From contig JAFLRN010000001.1 in the NCBI GenBank assembly GCA_022511385.1, positions 32,621 through 96,620 of the forward strand: DNA of 64,000 nucleotides. The letters are read 5' to 3'. Each line of letters opens with the position of its first letter. The first letter of the stretch is position 1. The translations under genes and the position numbers were made by a program. Below, piece by piece: positions 16,539-26,211 of the stretch. The DNA is from Acetatifactor sp. (GTDB taxonomy: Bacteria > Bacillota > Clostridia > Lachnospirales > Lachnospiraceae). The notes under the pieces were generated by a model. The model was not told the DNA's origin, made no database searches, and saw only the letters and a program-made list of their open reading frames with translations.

Positions 16539-16583
16539 AAACACTCCGGATTCCGTATAATCCGTAACCCGGAGTGTTTTTCT
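16539..16583 (-). terminator. Intrinsic terminator after the LamG lipoprotein gene
   Basis: Perfect 11-bp arms AAACACTCCGG (16539-16549) and CCGGAGTGTTT (16569-16579), with T-runs on both sides, so it can act in both directions. A further perfect 10-bp pair, GTCAGATACA/TGTATCTGAC (16587-16623), lies between it and the gene end at 16660. Confidence 0.75.
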
Positions 16584-16659
16584 TAGGTCAGATACACCGC
16601 TGCTTTATTGCGATGTATCTGACGCACTTATTTCACAAATCTTACTACATCCTTTACAC

Positions 16660-18195
16660 TTAGTCCTGAATATCGATCAGGGAGTGGTCAACGCCCAGGC
16701 TGAAGGCCAAATCGCCGCTGATAGGGATGTTCTTGTAGTTCTGGAAATGAGTGGTGCTGCCATCTGCGGAAACGATCTGGCACTCTACATCAGCGGTGTC
16801 GCCGTTGTTGGTAACGGATACGGTAACGGTAGCACCCTGCGTATCAGCTACAAGAGTGCTAAAGTCTCCCCAGTCATTCTCAACGGTCCAACCCAACACA
16901 TCCAGCCTATCGGAATTTATCTGCTCGCCATCAATTATACTCCAGCCCCAGTTATCAGCACGAAGTACTGCGTACTCAACACAAGCTTCAGACTTCTCAA
17001 GGGGGCTGACAGCCTCACTCTGCAGAACCACGATAAAGTTATTCCAGTTAGCAGCCTCAGCGCCGTGCCAGTTCACAAAGGTCTTGGAAACAGTCTCACC
17101 GGAGGGAACTGCATATCCATCACTAAATACGGACCACCAGCCGGTCTCGAAGTCATCAGTACCAACCGCGGTGCCGGTAATAGTAACCACAGGATTCTGA
17201 GGCTCTTCCTCTACAGGAGTTCCTTCAGGAGCAACGGATTTTACATTAGGATCGCCCAACTGATACAGGGACAGAACCTGACCTGCAGTCAGAGCGCTGT
17301 CAAATACATAGAACTCATCTACAAATCCCTTGTAAATAACATCCCAGTAATTGATACCGAACCAAGCCTCAAACTTGAAATCGCCGGGCTGCATGAAGCC
17401 GGGAGCCAGACAGAAATCATAACCCCACTGCTCATCAATAACGGTCTTGGTGTCGTACACCATGGCACCGTTAATATATAACTGCGCACGGGTAAATTCA
17501 ACTCCAGCGGCGTTTAAGCCCTCCTGCTTTTCACCGGTAGCTACGACGGTGATCATTGCCCATTCCTTCTTGCCGTGAACTTCATTATCAAAAGCCTGCA
17601 TCCATGCGTCACAAGCTGTGCCATCCTGAGCGTTGTATCTCGCGTTACGATTCCATACAACAGGGAAGATATTACTACTATTGTCACCCCAATCAGTCTG
17701 TGTTATATTCATCCAAGCTACATCGTTCGCTTTTCCGACATTGTAGCCCATCTGCAGCGTAGCACCAAACTGTCCCAATCTGTCTGCATTCATCCAGAAA
17801 GATACTGTATAAGCATCGGTATTGGTAGGCTCAAAATTCAGATCCAAACCATGCAGTCCGTCCAGATAGAGTGCCTGACCTACAGGACCGTCAGCATAAC
17901 CAAGTGTATCGGCGGAATCGACAATGCCATGAATAGCGCCATCATTGTCGCCGGGTGCATTCTCAGCGCGCTCTACTATCTTCCAAGCCTCGCCTGCGCC
18001 CTCATCAAAGGTATAATGCACAAAAGGATCAGGAATTGCATCGGGAGTAACCTCCGCGCCATCGCCGCCAGCGTTTCCGCCGTCGTTCTCAACGTTGTTT
18101 CCTGCGTCGTCGCCGGTTTTGTCATCCCCACCGCATGCTGCAAGTGAAGCAACCATTGCAGCGGCGAGCAGTACGCTCAATAACTTTTTTTTCAT
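16660..18195 (-). CDS. LamG-domain lipoprotein, probable glycan binding
   Basis: 511 residues. A lipoprotein signal (lipobox LAAC, Cys about 21) is followed by an acidic Gly/Asn/Asp linker, a concanavalin/LamG-like domain (about residues 55-320; AYTVSFWMNAD, YINGAMVYDTK and FVDEFYVFDSALTAGQV are typical), a Pro-rich linker and a second beta-sandwich, carbohydrate-binding-like domain. No catalytic motif is seen. It follows the solute-binding lipoprotein by 106 bases, across a stem-loop, and is followed by a terminator. Likely role: holding arabinan at the cell surface for the arabinanases and importer. Ligand inferred from context only. Confidence 0.75.
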   Translation of the reverse strand: MKKKLLSVLLAAAMVASLAACGGDDKTGDDAGNNVENDGGNAGGDGAEVTPDAIPDPFVHYTFDEGAGEAWKIVERAENAPGDNDGAIHGIVDSADTLGYADGPVGQALYLDGLHGLDLNFEPTNTDAYTVSFWMNADRLGQFGATLQMGYNVGKANDVAWMNITQTDWGDNSSNIFPVVWNRNARYNAQDGTACDAWMQAFDNEVHGKKEWAMITVVATGEKQEGLNAAGVEFTRAQLYINGAMVYDTKTVIDEQWGYDFCLAPGFMQPGDFKFEAWFGINYWDVIYKGFVDEFYVFDSALTAGQVLSLYQLGDPNVKSVAPEGTPVEEEPQNPVVTITGTAVGTDDFETGWWSVFSDGYAVPSGETVSKTFVNWHGAEAANWNNFIVVLQSEAVSPLEKSEACVEYAVLRADNWGWSIIDGEQINSDRLDVLGWTVENDWGDFSTLVADTQGATVTVSVTNNGDTADVECQIVSADGSTTHFQNYKNIPISGDLAFSLGVDHSLIDIQD

Positions 18196-18231
18196 ATTTT
18201 CCTCTCTTTCTGCCGCTTAATGCGGCTTTTA

Positions 18232-18262
18232 ATCAGGGGACAAACCTTTCCTGCCCCCTGAT
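18232..18262 (-). promoter_or_regulatory. Intercistronic stem-loop
   Basis: ATCAGGGG (18232-18239) pairs perfectly with CCCCTGAT (18255-18262) between the solute-binding protein gene and the LamG gene; a GCCGC/GCGGC hairpin lies beside it. Likely an mRNA-stabilising or partial-termination element. Confidence 0.5.
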
Positions 18263-18301
18263 CAATTTTTGCTTTACTTCTTTATAGAAAGCTTTACACC
18301 A

Positions 18302-19840
18302 CTATTGTGCCGTAAAGTCATCTATCACTGCCTGATACCGATCGATATCCTCCTGAGGAAGGACATCGTAACCGTTTGGTCCAAAGTAAGCTATCATAGC
18401 CTCAGCGTGATAATAATTTGCCTGCCGGGTAGCCTCCTCCACATAGTCAGCTGCCTTGGCTGTACCGCCATCAACCAGATCGTGAATACCAATCTTGTTG
18501 AAATACTGGTCACAGAAGTTCCAATAGCCTGCAATGTTGTACCAGCCGTACGGCACGGGTCTTGTTACGCTTGCAAAGAAATCATCCCAGTAATGCTTGT
18601 TCTGTTCATAGTGATAGAACAGCTGCTTATAACGGCTCCACACATTCTGATCCAGAGTCAGAGGCATAGGCATATTTGCATTCTTCAAAGCAGTACCCGC
18701 ATCATTGGTGATGGTAGGATCCTCGTAAATACTCAGACGTGCATTCCAGCCATCCAGACCAAAGGTCATGAACTTTAACAGCAGATACGCCTCATAAGGA
18801 TACAGACAAGAGCTGGAAACACCAGCCATGTACATCTGACCGATAACATTGTGCTCTTTTTCATCAACTACGTTTGGTGTTACATAGGGAACAATGTCCA
18901 GGCCGTATATATCCTGATAGTCCTGCGTCCCTTCCTCTTCATTACCTTCAACGCCCCAAAGGTTGGGGAATGTCCAGAAGCCCTCAGAGAACACAGCCAC
19001 ATGTCCGGTAGCGCCAAACCATGCCTCAAAATCGCCGGTCCAATTCTCCATCTCCAGAGTGTTCTGCTTTGGCGCAACATAGCCGGCTTTTTTCAGATCG
19101 GCAAACTCCTGCTCACCCACTGCCCAATAGGACAGGTCAAAGTCTGTTCCGTTGAAACCAAACTCACCCTTGATGGCGCGCTCGGCAGAAGAGCAAGCAG
19201 CAATTCCATACAGGGAATCCAGTCTGTTCCAGAAGCCAAGACCATAATACTGTATATCACCTGCTCCGCCAGGCTGGGTAGCGTCCTTAATAAGTTGAAT
19301 CATCTCATCCCAGGTCCAGTCCGTTCTGGGCATTTCCAAATTTAGTTTTTTAATAACATTCTGGTCGATGAAAATTGCGCTGGGCGCATAGTTGGTAGGT
19401 ACCGCATACCTAGCAACGGTGTCAAAACAGCCCAAGCCGTACTCATTGATGGTTGGCAGCAGATTCTTTGTCTCAGGATCTGCATCATAATACTCAGAAA
19501 TATCAGCCCAGTACATGTTTGCCAGAGCAGTATCGGAATCGGTGCTTGAAAACACGTCAGGGAAATTACCAGCAGTTGCCGCTGCGGACAGATCTTGACT
19601 CATATCATCGATGAGACGAACCTCAACCTTGATATTGGGATAAATGTCCGTGAACTTCTCAGCCATCAGTTCCATTGTTTTCTGATCCTCAAAATGCCAG
19701 TAAGTGAGGGTGATTTCGTCGGTAGTTACGCCGTTCTCATCCACATTTCCAGACGGTCCCTTTGGTCCTCCCCCTCCGCAAGCAGCCAGAGACACCGTCA
19801 TCACTAAAGCGAGCAGCGCACTAACAATTCTTTTTTTCAT
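18302..19840 (-). CDS. ABC transporter solute-binding lipoprotein (sugar family 1)
   Basis: 512 residues with a lipoprotein signal (MKKRIVSALLALVMTVSLAA then Cys-Gly). The mature part has the family 1 pattern: ITLTYWHFEDQKTMELMAEKF at the start, IYPNIKVEVRL, and FPDVFSSTDSDTALANMYWADISEYY. It captures oligosaccharide outside the cell for the adjacent permeases. AAAGGAGG precedes the ATG. A perfect 10-bp stem-loop (19913-19939) separates it from the upstream permease genes, a usual way to raise binding-protein mRNA over permease mRNA. Arabino-oligosaccharide as ligand is inferred from the locus. Confidence 0.88.
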   Translation of the reverse strand: MKKRIVSALLALVMTVSLAACGGGGPKGPSGNVDENGVTTDEITLTYWHFEDQKTMELMAEKFTDIYPNIKVEVRLIDDMSQDLSAAATAGNFPDVFSSTDSDTALANMYWADISEYYDADPETKNLLPTINEYGLGCFDTVARYAVPTNYAPSAIFIDQNVIKKLNLEMPRTDWTWDEMIQLIKDATQPGGAGDIQYYGLGFWNRLDSLYGIAACSSAERAIKGEFGFNGTDFDLSYWAVGEQEFADLKKAGYVAPKQNTLEMENWTGDFEAWFGATGHVAVFSEGFWTFPNLWGVEGNEEEGTQDYQDIYGLDIVPYVTPNVVDEKEHNVIGQMYMAGVSSSCLYPYEAYLLLKFMTFGLDGWNARLSIYEDPTITNDAGTALKNANMPMPLTLDQNVWSRYKQLFYHYEQNKHYWDDFFASVTRPVPYGWYNIAGYWNFCDQYFNKIGIHDLVDGGTAKAADYVEEATRQANYYHAEAMIAYFGPNGYDVLPQEDIDRYQAVIDDFTAQ

Positions 19841-19912
19841 CTTTTTTCCTCCTTTTATATCACTAATCCAGCACCTTGCCGGAGTTAGATTCTATTGTTC
19901 AAACCATTTCCA

Positions 19913-19939
19913 GAAGAATGCCCGCTCTTGGCATTCTTC
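19913..19939 (-). promoter_or_regulatory. Stem-loop between permease and binding-protein genes
   Basis: GAAGAATGCC (19913-19922) pairs perfectly with GGCATTCTTC (19930-19939), just after the permease stop at 19944. No clear T-run follows. Confidence 0.5.
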
Positions 19940-19943
19940 CGCG

Positions 19944-20954
19944 CTATTCTCCAGTAATACCAGTCCTGTCAATACTTTCCACAAAGTGTTTCTGCAGGAA
20001 GAAGTACATAATCATCAAAGGTAAGACACTCAGCATGGTAGCCGCCAGACGAATGGTCTCATTTAAATCTGTGGCCATGCCACTGGTTGAAGCTCTGGTA
20101 TCATTGTAGTTGGTGGTAAAGTTCTTCAGCTGGATCACCAGGTTGGTCCAGTCGCTGTGAGTGGTAAGTCCCCTCACATATAGCTCTGTCAGATAGGACT
20201 CATTCCAGTACCACACGAAGGAGAACAGGAACACGGTAAGGATTGCGGGAGCTGCAGATGGAACTGCGATCCGCACAAAGGATTTGAAATATCCTGCACC
20301 GTCAATCTTTGCTGCCTCTATCAGTACTTTCGGCACCTGCTTGAAGAACTGATAGAAGATCAGGATAAAGATGGGAGCATTCAGTCCGTTACCAAAGAGC
20401 GCCGGCAGAACAAAGGCCCATATGGTTCCAAGAATCTTCGTGTTGTTGTACAGCACGTAAGTTGGGATCATTGTCACCTGGCTGGGCAGGATGTAAGAAA
20501 AGATCAGCAGGCCCATCAGGATATTCTTTCCCTTGAAATTAAAGCTTGCAAAGCCATAGCCAACTACCATGCAGATAGCCACATTGCAGAGAGTGGGCAG
20601 CCCGGCGATCAAAACGCCTTTGCCCAGAGACGCCCAGAAATCCATGCTCCTTGCAGCGTCAATATAGTTGCTGAGGAACAGAGTGCTGGGAATCCATTTA
20701 ATAGAGGTATCCAGCAGATCCTCCCGGTTCATAAGACTGGTGCTTATCATGTAAAGGATTGGATAAAGGTAGATAAATCCGATACAAATTAACAGGGCAT
20801 AAACCACAAACTGCTTGCCCGCACCTTCCTTTTCCTTTGTGCCGAACACAAAACGGTGCAACTTCTCTTTTGTAAATTTCTTACTTATAGTCGCCTTCAC
20901 CGCTGTAAGTTTTGTATTTTCCTTTTTGCCTTGCACGCTCAAGCTTCTTGACAT
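19944..20954 (-). CDS. ABC sugar permease, MalG-like
   Basis: 336 residues, six predicted helices after a basic approximately 45-residue N-terminus. The EAA loop that docks the ATPase is visible (EAAKIDGAGYFKSFVRIAVPSAAPAI, without the final Gly seen in some). The ATG at 20954 lies inside the previous permease gene (74-base overlap) and is backed by a very strong GGAGGGG, so the overlap appears real. It works with the 350-residue permease and the binding protein at 18302. No ATPase gene is in the locus; a shared MsmK-type ATPase encoded elsewhere is the usual solution. Confidence 0.88.
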   Translation of the reverse strand: MSRSLSVQGKKENTKLTAVKATISKKFTKEKLHRFVFGTKEKEGAGKQFVVYALLICIGFIYLYPILYMISTSLMNREDLLDTSIKWIPSTLFLSNYIDAARSMDFWASLGKGVLIAGLPTLCNVAICMVVGYGFASFNFKGKNILMGLLIFSYILPSQVTMIPTYVLYNNTKILGTIWAFVLPALFGNGLNAPIFILIFYQFFKQVPKVLIEAAKIDGAGYFKSFVRIAVPSAAPAILTVFLFSFVWYWNESYLTELYVRGLTTHSDWTNLVIQLKNFTTNYNDTRASTSGMATDLNETIRLAATMLSVLPLMIMYFFLQKHFVESIDRTGITGE

Positions 20955-21933
20955 TGCGGATTCCCCTCCTTTCTATCTTCTTTACTCTTCTTTCTTCTCT
21001 CCTCATTTCGCGCTTTCTGCGCTTCACCTGTCTGTCGTAGATATCCTTCTTGGAACCCAGCAGCAGGAAGAACAGCAGTACCACCAGCGTTACGATCAGG
21101 GAGTACATCCAAGCCATCGCTGATGCGTATCCGTAGCCCTTCTCCTTTGTTCCGGAGAACATAGCTGACTGGATCATGGTGATCAGTGTGTTCTGTTCAT
21201 TACTGGACAGGAAGATCACGGAGTAGACCGCATTCAGCAGGATCATAGGCTTAATAGTGGGCAATGTAATCTTCCAGAAGCATTCCCACTTGGAGCCGCC
21301 GTCAATCTTTGCCGCCTCATAAAGGGACGGATCAATCTTTTGCAGCGCCGACAGGAAGATCAAAATCTGCACTCCGGAGTACCAGAGGATCATGATCATG
21401 CTGGAAAAAAGGTCTCCAATGTTATTGGCCAAGCTGGTTGGCAGGAAAGTGTCAAGGGCCGATACAATGGACTGCACATTCATAGCTGGAATCGTGGCCG
21501 CACCTTCGTCCACCAGCATGTTCATCACGGGGCCGCTGACGATTATTACCGGGAGGAAGAACACCAGGCGGAAAAAGCCCTTCAGCTTGATCTTGCCGTT
21601 CAGCATCATGGCGATCATCAGAGCAAACACCACTATGATCGGAACCTCCAGGATGGTCTGCCACAGATATGTGACAATCTGCTGGGGAAACTCGGGGTTC
21701 TCCAGCCAAATCTGGGTGAAGTTGCCCGTGCCCACATAATTAAACTTTGTCTCCAGCGGCGTGATCCTGATATTGAACCACATGTAATAGAAGGACTGGC
21801 AGAGAGGATAGAGCATGAATGCCAACACGCCTATGATCCAGGGTAAGACAAAGAAATAACCTGCTATGGCGTCCTTCCTCTCAAGTTTTCCGATTTTTCC
21901 CTTTGGGTTTTTGGTTTTCTTTTCTTTACTCAT
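20881..21933 (-). CDS. ABC sugar permease, MalF-like
   Basis: 350 residues with six helices, the start signature GYFFVLPWIIGVLAFMLYPL, and the EAA motif YEAAKIDGGSKWECFWKITLP. The last about 55 residues form a strongly basic tail (RRKREMRREERRVKKIERRG) not usual for the family, partly overlapping the next gene. Its ATG directly abuts the preceding stop (TAAATG), so translation is probably coupled to the DUF5696-like gene. It forms a heterodimer with the permease that follows. Confidence 0.88.
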   Translation of the reverse strand: MSKEKKTKNPKGKIGKLERKDAIAGYFFVLPWIIGVLAFMLYPLCQSFYYMWFNIRITPLETKFNYVGTGNFTQIWLENPEFPQQIVTYLWQTILEVPIIVVFALMIAMMLNGKIKLKGFFRLVFFLPVIIVSGPVMNMLVDEGAATIPAMNVQSIVSALDTFLPTSLANNIGDLFSSMIMILWYSGVQILIFLSALQKIDPSLYEAAKIDGGSKWECFWKITLPTIKPMILLNAVYSVIFLSSNEQNTLITMIQSAMFSGTKEKGYGYASAMAWMYSLIVTLVVLLFFLLLGSKKDIYDRQVKRRKREMRREERRVKKIERRGIRNVKKLERARQKGKYKTYSGEGDYK

Positions 21934-24120
21934 TTACTCAACCACCTTATAGGACATTCCTTCGAGGGTGTGACCGTCCGCACTCTGCTTTGAGGAGCTG
22001 TAGTTAATGTAGATCGTCACACCGTTGTCATAAGTTACGACGGTAATGCCGTTATCCCTGATTTCATGTTTTGCAATAAACGCACCGGCCACCTTCTCGT
22101 TCACAGACTGGAGCTCCTTTGTATACTCGATAATGGTATCGCGGTATACGCTGTACTCAGAGCTGTAAATATTGCTGGAGTTGGTGTAAATCAGGTCAGC
22201 GGAACTTTCCTTTGTGATGTAGAAGGAGGGGTAAGTTCCTGTCTCCACCATCTTTAAGAAGAATTCCTGCTTATTGGCCTCAAAGTTCACATAGTCCGCA
22301 TATACCGGAATCACGCCCTTCAATACCATTGACATAAAGGGAACGCTCTCATCCTCGTAGATGTAGCTGGAGGTGTAGAGGGGCATATCAAGGAATGCAT
22401 CCGCATATTTCCACAGGTATGCATAGGGCTCTTCCAGCACCAGATTCGTGGAGCTGTCCAGAGAGCTGAACAGCTGGTCATAACTGTCTGCGCATTCATA
22501 GCGAGTGTAAGTAGTACCGCTGTAATTGTAACTGAACAGCGTGTTGGTGATTCCGGCAATAGCCAGGTTATTTACCTTCTTCTTGGCTGCATTGTTAGCA
22601 AACTTGGTAAGCAGGGTATTGGTCCTTGCAGGCGTCAGGAAATTAAATTCCTCATATACATCCTGGTAGGTGTCCTCCACATACTTTCTTTTATTGATCT
22701 GCTTGATCACATTAAAGGTAGCATTATTCTCGGAAGGATTAATGCGCAATGCATCCTCATACAGATAAAACTGAATGTTCTTTGCTGCAGCCTCCTGCAT
22801 GAGTTTCGTCAAATCTGAGGTACCGCCGATTTTGCTATCCGCCTTGTAGGAGGTTACGGGCAGATTATAGAGACCGCCCTTCTGCCATCCCTTGTAAGCA
22901 CTGAACAGATCCGTGACACCTACAGTCGCCAGATCTTCGTAAATCTCCCTGATATCGTCCACCTTTGTCATAACCACAGCACTGGTTCCGATAACCCAGG
23001 CTTCACGTTCCGTTCCCAGGAAGTCGATGCGGGTGCGGTAGGAATCCTCTTTCATAGTCAGCCCGCCGTTACCCAACAGATAATTTCTATATGCTGTAGC
23101 CATACCGCTGTAGTTGGCATTATTCCCTGAGAGGAAAAGATAGCGCACCTGGAGATCCGAGTGGCTTCTGTCCGTCTCTATGGCGTCAAATGAACCCACT
23201 GTTGTATTGTTGCTGGTAGGCTGCTTATACAGTCTCCTCTCAATAAATCTTGCATAGATTCGGTTGTAGTCAATGTTGGTTCCGTTGGGAGCTGCCTCAA
23301 TGACTGCTCTCTGCGCACCCTTCTCCACCACCGCCAGGTATGCAATTCCATCGTCGGTATAGGCCATACCATACACGGGAGCCAGAACATTGTTAGCACT
23401 GTTCACCATCTTATAGCGGTCCCAGAAAAGAGTGGTGACGGAACTATCTACAAAACCCACATCTGTGCCGTAGATCATGCTGGAGTAGCCGCTCTTGAAC
23501 CGTCCTTCCTTATCATTCAGGTAGATCAGCGCACCGTTTCCGTCAGGGATGAACATATAGCCTTCCTTGCTGTCCAAGTAGGAGGCACCCATAAAGGGGT
23601 ACACGGAGATGGATGCAATGTAATAGGAATCAGCATCCTCCCGGATAGATTCGTCGGGGATCCGAGCCACCACACCGTCTTCGGTGAGCTCTACCTCCAG
23701 AGTCATTCCCAACTTATATTTGTTCCAATAAACGTCGGCAGAAAAGCCTTTGTCCGTGTAGGTAACAGTCTTTGTCACGTCATCATTGATCAGGTCCGCC
23801 TGCAAGCCGTCTGTTGTACCGGAGATCATCTGGAGTACCAGCGCAGACCGCATCTGACCGAGCCATAGCTCATTGTTCTTGCCGTCGTCATAGGAAACAG
23901 CGGATTCCATGTATTTGCCGGTAGCTTTATCCTGCACAATGATGGAGAGATGTTCTTCGTTCATGTACAGGGCATAGTTTCCATTCTCCGCAACCAGCTT
24001 ATGCCCGTTCAGATCCTGGGCCGCCTGTGCTGTAATGGGTACGGAGAGCACGCCGGGCAGGGTCAGCAGACACGCAAACGTCAGCAGCAGTGCGATTTTC
24101 TTCTTCCACTTAGTTGCCAA
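21934..24120 (-). CDS. DUF5696-like exported protein
   Basis: About 728 residues. I place the start at a TTG (24120) with GGAGAGGTGG upstream, which gives a clean signal peptide (KWKKKIALLLTFACLLTLPG ending AQA); an ATG at 24183 would add residues read inside the neighbouring gene. The mature part has no catalytic motif I can name. Patterns such as GYMFIPDGNGALIYLND and DRYKMVNSANNVLAPVYG fit the DUF5696 proteins found beside sugar ABC transporters in Lachnospiraceae. Function unknown; position between two permease pairs suggests a surface role in oligosaccharide handling. Confidence 0.65.
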   Translation of the reverse strand: MATKWKKKIALLLTFACLLTLPGVLSVPITAQAAQDLNGHKLVAENGNYALYMNEEHLSIIVQDKATGKYMESAVSYDDGKNNELWLGQMRSALVLQMISGTTDGLQADLINDDVTKTVTYTDKGFSADVYWNKYKLGMTLEVELTEDGVVARIPDESIREDADSYYIASISVYPFMGASYLDSKEGYMFIPDGNGALIYLNDKEGRFKSGYSSMIYGTDVGFVDSSVTTLFWDRYKMVNSANNVLAPVYGMAYTDDGIAYLAVVEKGAQRAVIEAAPNGTNIDYNRIYARFIERRLYKQPTSNNTTVGSFDAIETDRSHSDLQVRYLFLSGNNANYSGMATAYRNYLLGNGGLTMKEDSYRTRIDFLGTEREAWVIGTSAVVMTKVDDIREIYEDLATVGVTDLFSAYKGWQKGGLYNLPVTSYKADSKIGGTSDLTKLMQEAAAKNIQFYLYEDALRINPSENNATFNVIKQINKRKYVEDTYQDVYEEFNFLTPARTNTLLTKFANNAAKKKVNNLAIAGITNTLFSYNYSGTTYTRYECADSYDQLFSSLDSSTNLVLEEPYAYLWKYADAFLDMPLYTSSYIYEDESVPFMSMVLKGVIPVYADYVNFEANKQEFFLKMVETGTYPSFYITKESSADLIYTNSSNIYSSEYSVYRDTIIEYTKELQSVNEKVAGAFIAKHEIRDNGITVVTYDNGVTIYINYSSSKQSADGHTLEGMSYKVVE

Positions 24121-26170
24121 TCTTATACACCACCTCTCCAAATATTGACTGGATAAAGTCAAACACCTGAGACCACAAAACATAAATGATAAATGCCAAT
24201 AACAACGCGATCAGGATGGTAAATATTGTCAGGAAAATGATCTTTACCGTCTCCTTGATGGTGTAGTTGTTGATCTCCCGTATGGAGATGAACACCAGTA
24301 TCGCAATCCACACCAGCATGAAAAGCTGGGCAAAATCTATAAAGAACACCTCATTATAGGTCACTACATGAGAAAGTACAAAAATGATAGGCGTGAACAC
24401 AATATAAGGTGCCAAACTGTAAACGAAGGAGCAGTAAATGTGCTTCAGCTTACCTTCACCGTCATTGATAGTACAGATCAGGTAGTTACAGCCTGTTACC
24501 AGTACCAGTGCAATCACGATCAGTCCAATGTCTGATACAATATCATAAGTGCCTTCTCTCACTGTCTTCATCAGGAATCCACAGAAGTACTTGTTAATAA
24601 TGTAGAATAGCATGATGATGACCACCATAAGGTTTGCGCTTAATACGGACACACGCTCCTGGCGTTTAATACCGTAGCAGCCATCCAGAGGATGTCTCAT
24701 AAAGTAGAACATGTAACGGAGCTGCTTTATGATCCTTACCTCTCCCACCTTGGAAAGCCCTGCCCTCACCGGCTTCAAAATGCCCTTCTTCTTATCAAGG
24801 ACCTTGACGACCTTGGTTATGATCCAGACTGCAAGAACGATCAGTATTACTGCTACCAGATTCCTTTTCAGCCAGTTATTTCGGATCTCCCAGAACGCAT
24901 CCGAGTAGCCGTCAAAATCCTTTGCCAACTTGGAGTAGACGATGGCATCGTCATAATTCTCCTCCTGAATCAACGCCCTGCCCATTGCCATGTTGGCGTA
25001 GTCGAACAGGTTGTTCATCTTCAGCACTTCTGTCAAAGGCACTTTACTCTCTGTATAACGGCCCTTGGAGAACAGATACAATGCCTCATGCAGCAGGGAT
25101 GTAAACTCTGTGGGCTCATAAATCTGAATCCAGGCGTTATCGGAATCTAGTACGTAGATCTTGTCGTCATTGTCAATCTGAATGGCTTCCAGCTTTGTGG
25201 AAAGACCGATTCTTTGCTGGCCGTCGTCGCTGCCGCCGAACACAAAGAGCAGTTCGCCCTCGTTGGTGTATTCATAGATATAACCTTGTGAGGAGGCCAC
25301 AAACACGTTGTCATGGTTACCCACTGCCACAGCCGCCGGCATATCCTCATAGGCATCCGCCGCACCGTTGATCATATCCGTACCTGCAATGTTCAGTCTC
25401 TTTAGAGTCTTTTCTTTCTCACCGCGGGTCACGGTGTAGATCAGGCCCTTCTCATCGATAGACATATTGTCCGGTGTGGAAGGAATATTGCCCTGGGACT
25501 TCGCTCTCTGGGCGTCAGTCTGGATAGCTCTCCAGACAATGTTCCACAGGGAAGGATTCGTGCCGTTGGTACCGAAATACCCAAGGAAGGTGCCGCCCTC
25601 CACCGGGCTGATCTGCACGATGCCGTTAGTGTTGGATTCGCAGATGATATACATTGTTCCCGACTCGTTTACCACAATCTTCAGAGGCAGGAAATCCTGT
25701 GTGCTGCCGTAAAGGGGATGGTCGGGCTTGCCATAGGTCTGGATCAGCTTACCGTCCTTGTCAAACAGGAAGATGCTTTTGGCATCCCTGTCGGCCACAT
25801 AACAGGTGCCGTCGCCGGTCACATACAGGCCGCGGGGATTCACCAGAGTTCCTTCGCCGAAGGTCTTTACCAGTTCGCCCTCCATGTCGGACACCACCAC
25901 TCTGGCATTACCGCTGTCCAGAATGTAGATATAGCCGTCATCCGTCAGCATGAAGTCCGTGGGACCCACCAGAGCTTCCTCACCCACCTTTGTGATGGTG
26001 GCGTAGGGCAGATATGCTGTCTGGGTTTCCGTCACATAGCCGTATCCGTCCACAGTGTAGGTGCGGTAAGGAGAATCAGCGTTGACCCCCACTGTCGGTA
26101 TCACAGCCAATCCCACCACAAGGAGGACTGCCATCAATGATAATATTAGTTTTTTAGACGCCTTTTTCAT
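24110..26170 (-). CDS. NHL-repeat and YIP1-domain membrane protein
   Basis: 686 residues: signal helix, an extracellular NHL/beta-propeller region (about 40-370; units such as FMLTDDGYIYILDSGNARVVV and NPRGLYVTGDGTCYVADRD), a TPR-like stretch (about 375-425), one helix, then a C-terminal membrane domain of about five helices resembling YIP1. This fusion is seen near ABC sugar transporters in gut Clostridia but has no assigned function. It overlaps the next gene by 11 bases and follows the MalG-like permease by 41 bases, so it is part of the operon. It may sense or organise the importer; that is inference. Confidence 0.7.
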   Translation of the reverse strand: MKKASKKLILSLMAVLLVVGLAVIPTVGVNADSPYRTYTVDGYGYVTETQTAYLPYATITKVGEEALVGPTDFMLTDDGYIYILDSGNARVVVSDMEGELVKTFGEGTLVNPRGLYVTGDGTCYVADRDAKSIFLFDKDGKLIQTYGKPDHPLYGSTQDFLPLKIVVNESGTMYIICESNTNGIVQISPVEGGTFLGYFGTNGTNPSLWNIVWRAIQTDAQRAKSQGNIPSTPDNMSIDEKGLIYTVTRGEKEKTLKRLNIAGTDMINGAADAYEDMPAAVAVGNHDNVFVASSQGYIYEYTNEGELLFVFGGSDDGQQRIGLSTKLEAIQIDNDDKIYVLDSDNAWIQIYEPTEFTSLLHEALYLFSKGRYTESKVPLTEVLKMNNLFDYANMAMGRALIQEENYDDAIVYSKLAKDFDGYSDAFWEIRNNWLKRNLVAVILIVLAVWIITKVVKVLDKKKGILKPVRAGLSKVGEVRIIKQLRYMFYFMRHPLDGCYGIKRQERVSVLSANLMVVIIMLFYIINKYFCGFLMKTVREGTYDIVSDIGLIVIALVLVTGCNYLICTINDGEGKLKHIYCSFVYSLAPYIVFTPIIFVLSHVVTYNEVFFIDFAQLFMLVWIAILVFISIREINNYTIKETVKIIFLTIFTILIALLLAFIIYVLWSQVFDFIQSIFGEVVYKIGN

Positions 26171-26211
26171 TTATTTACCTCTCTGCCCACTTTATTGAGC
26201 ACTCATTGCTA

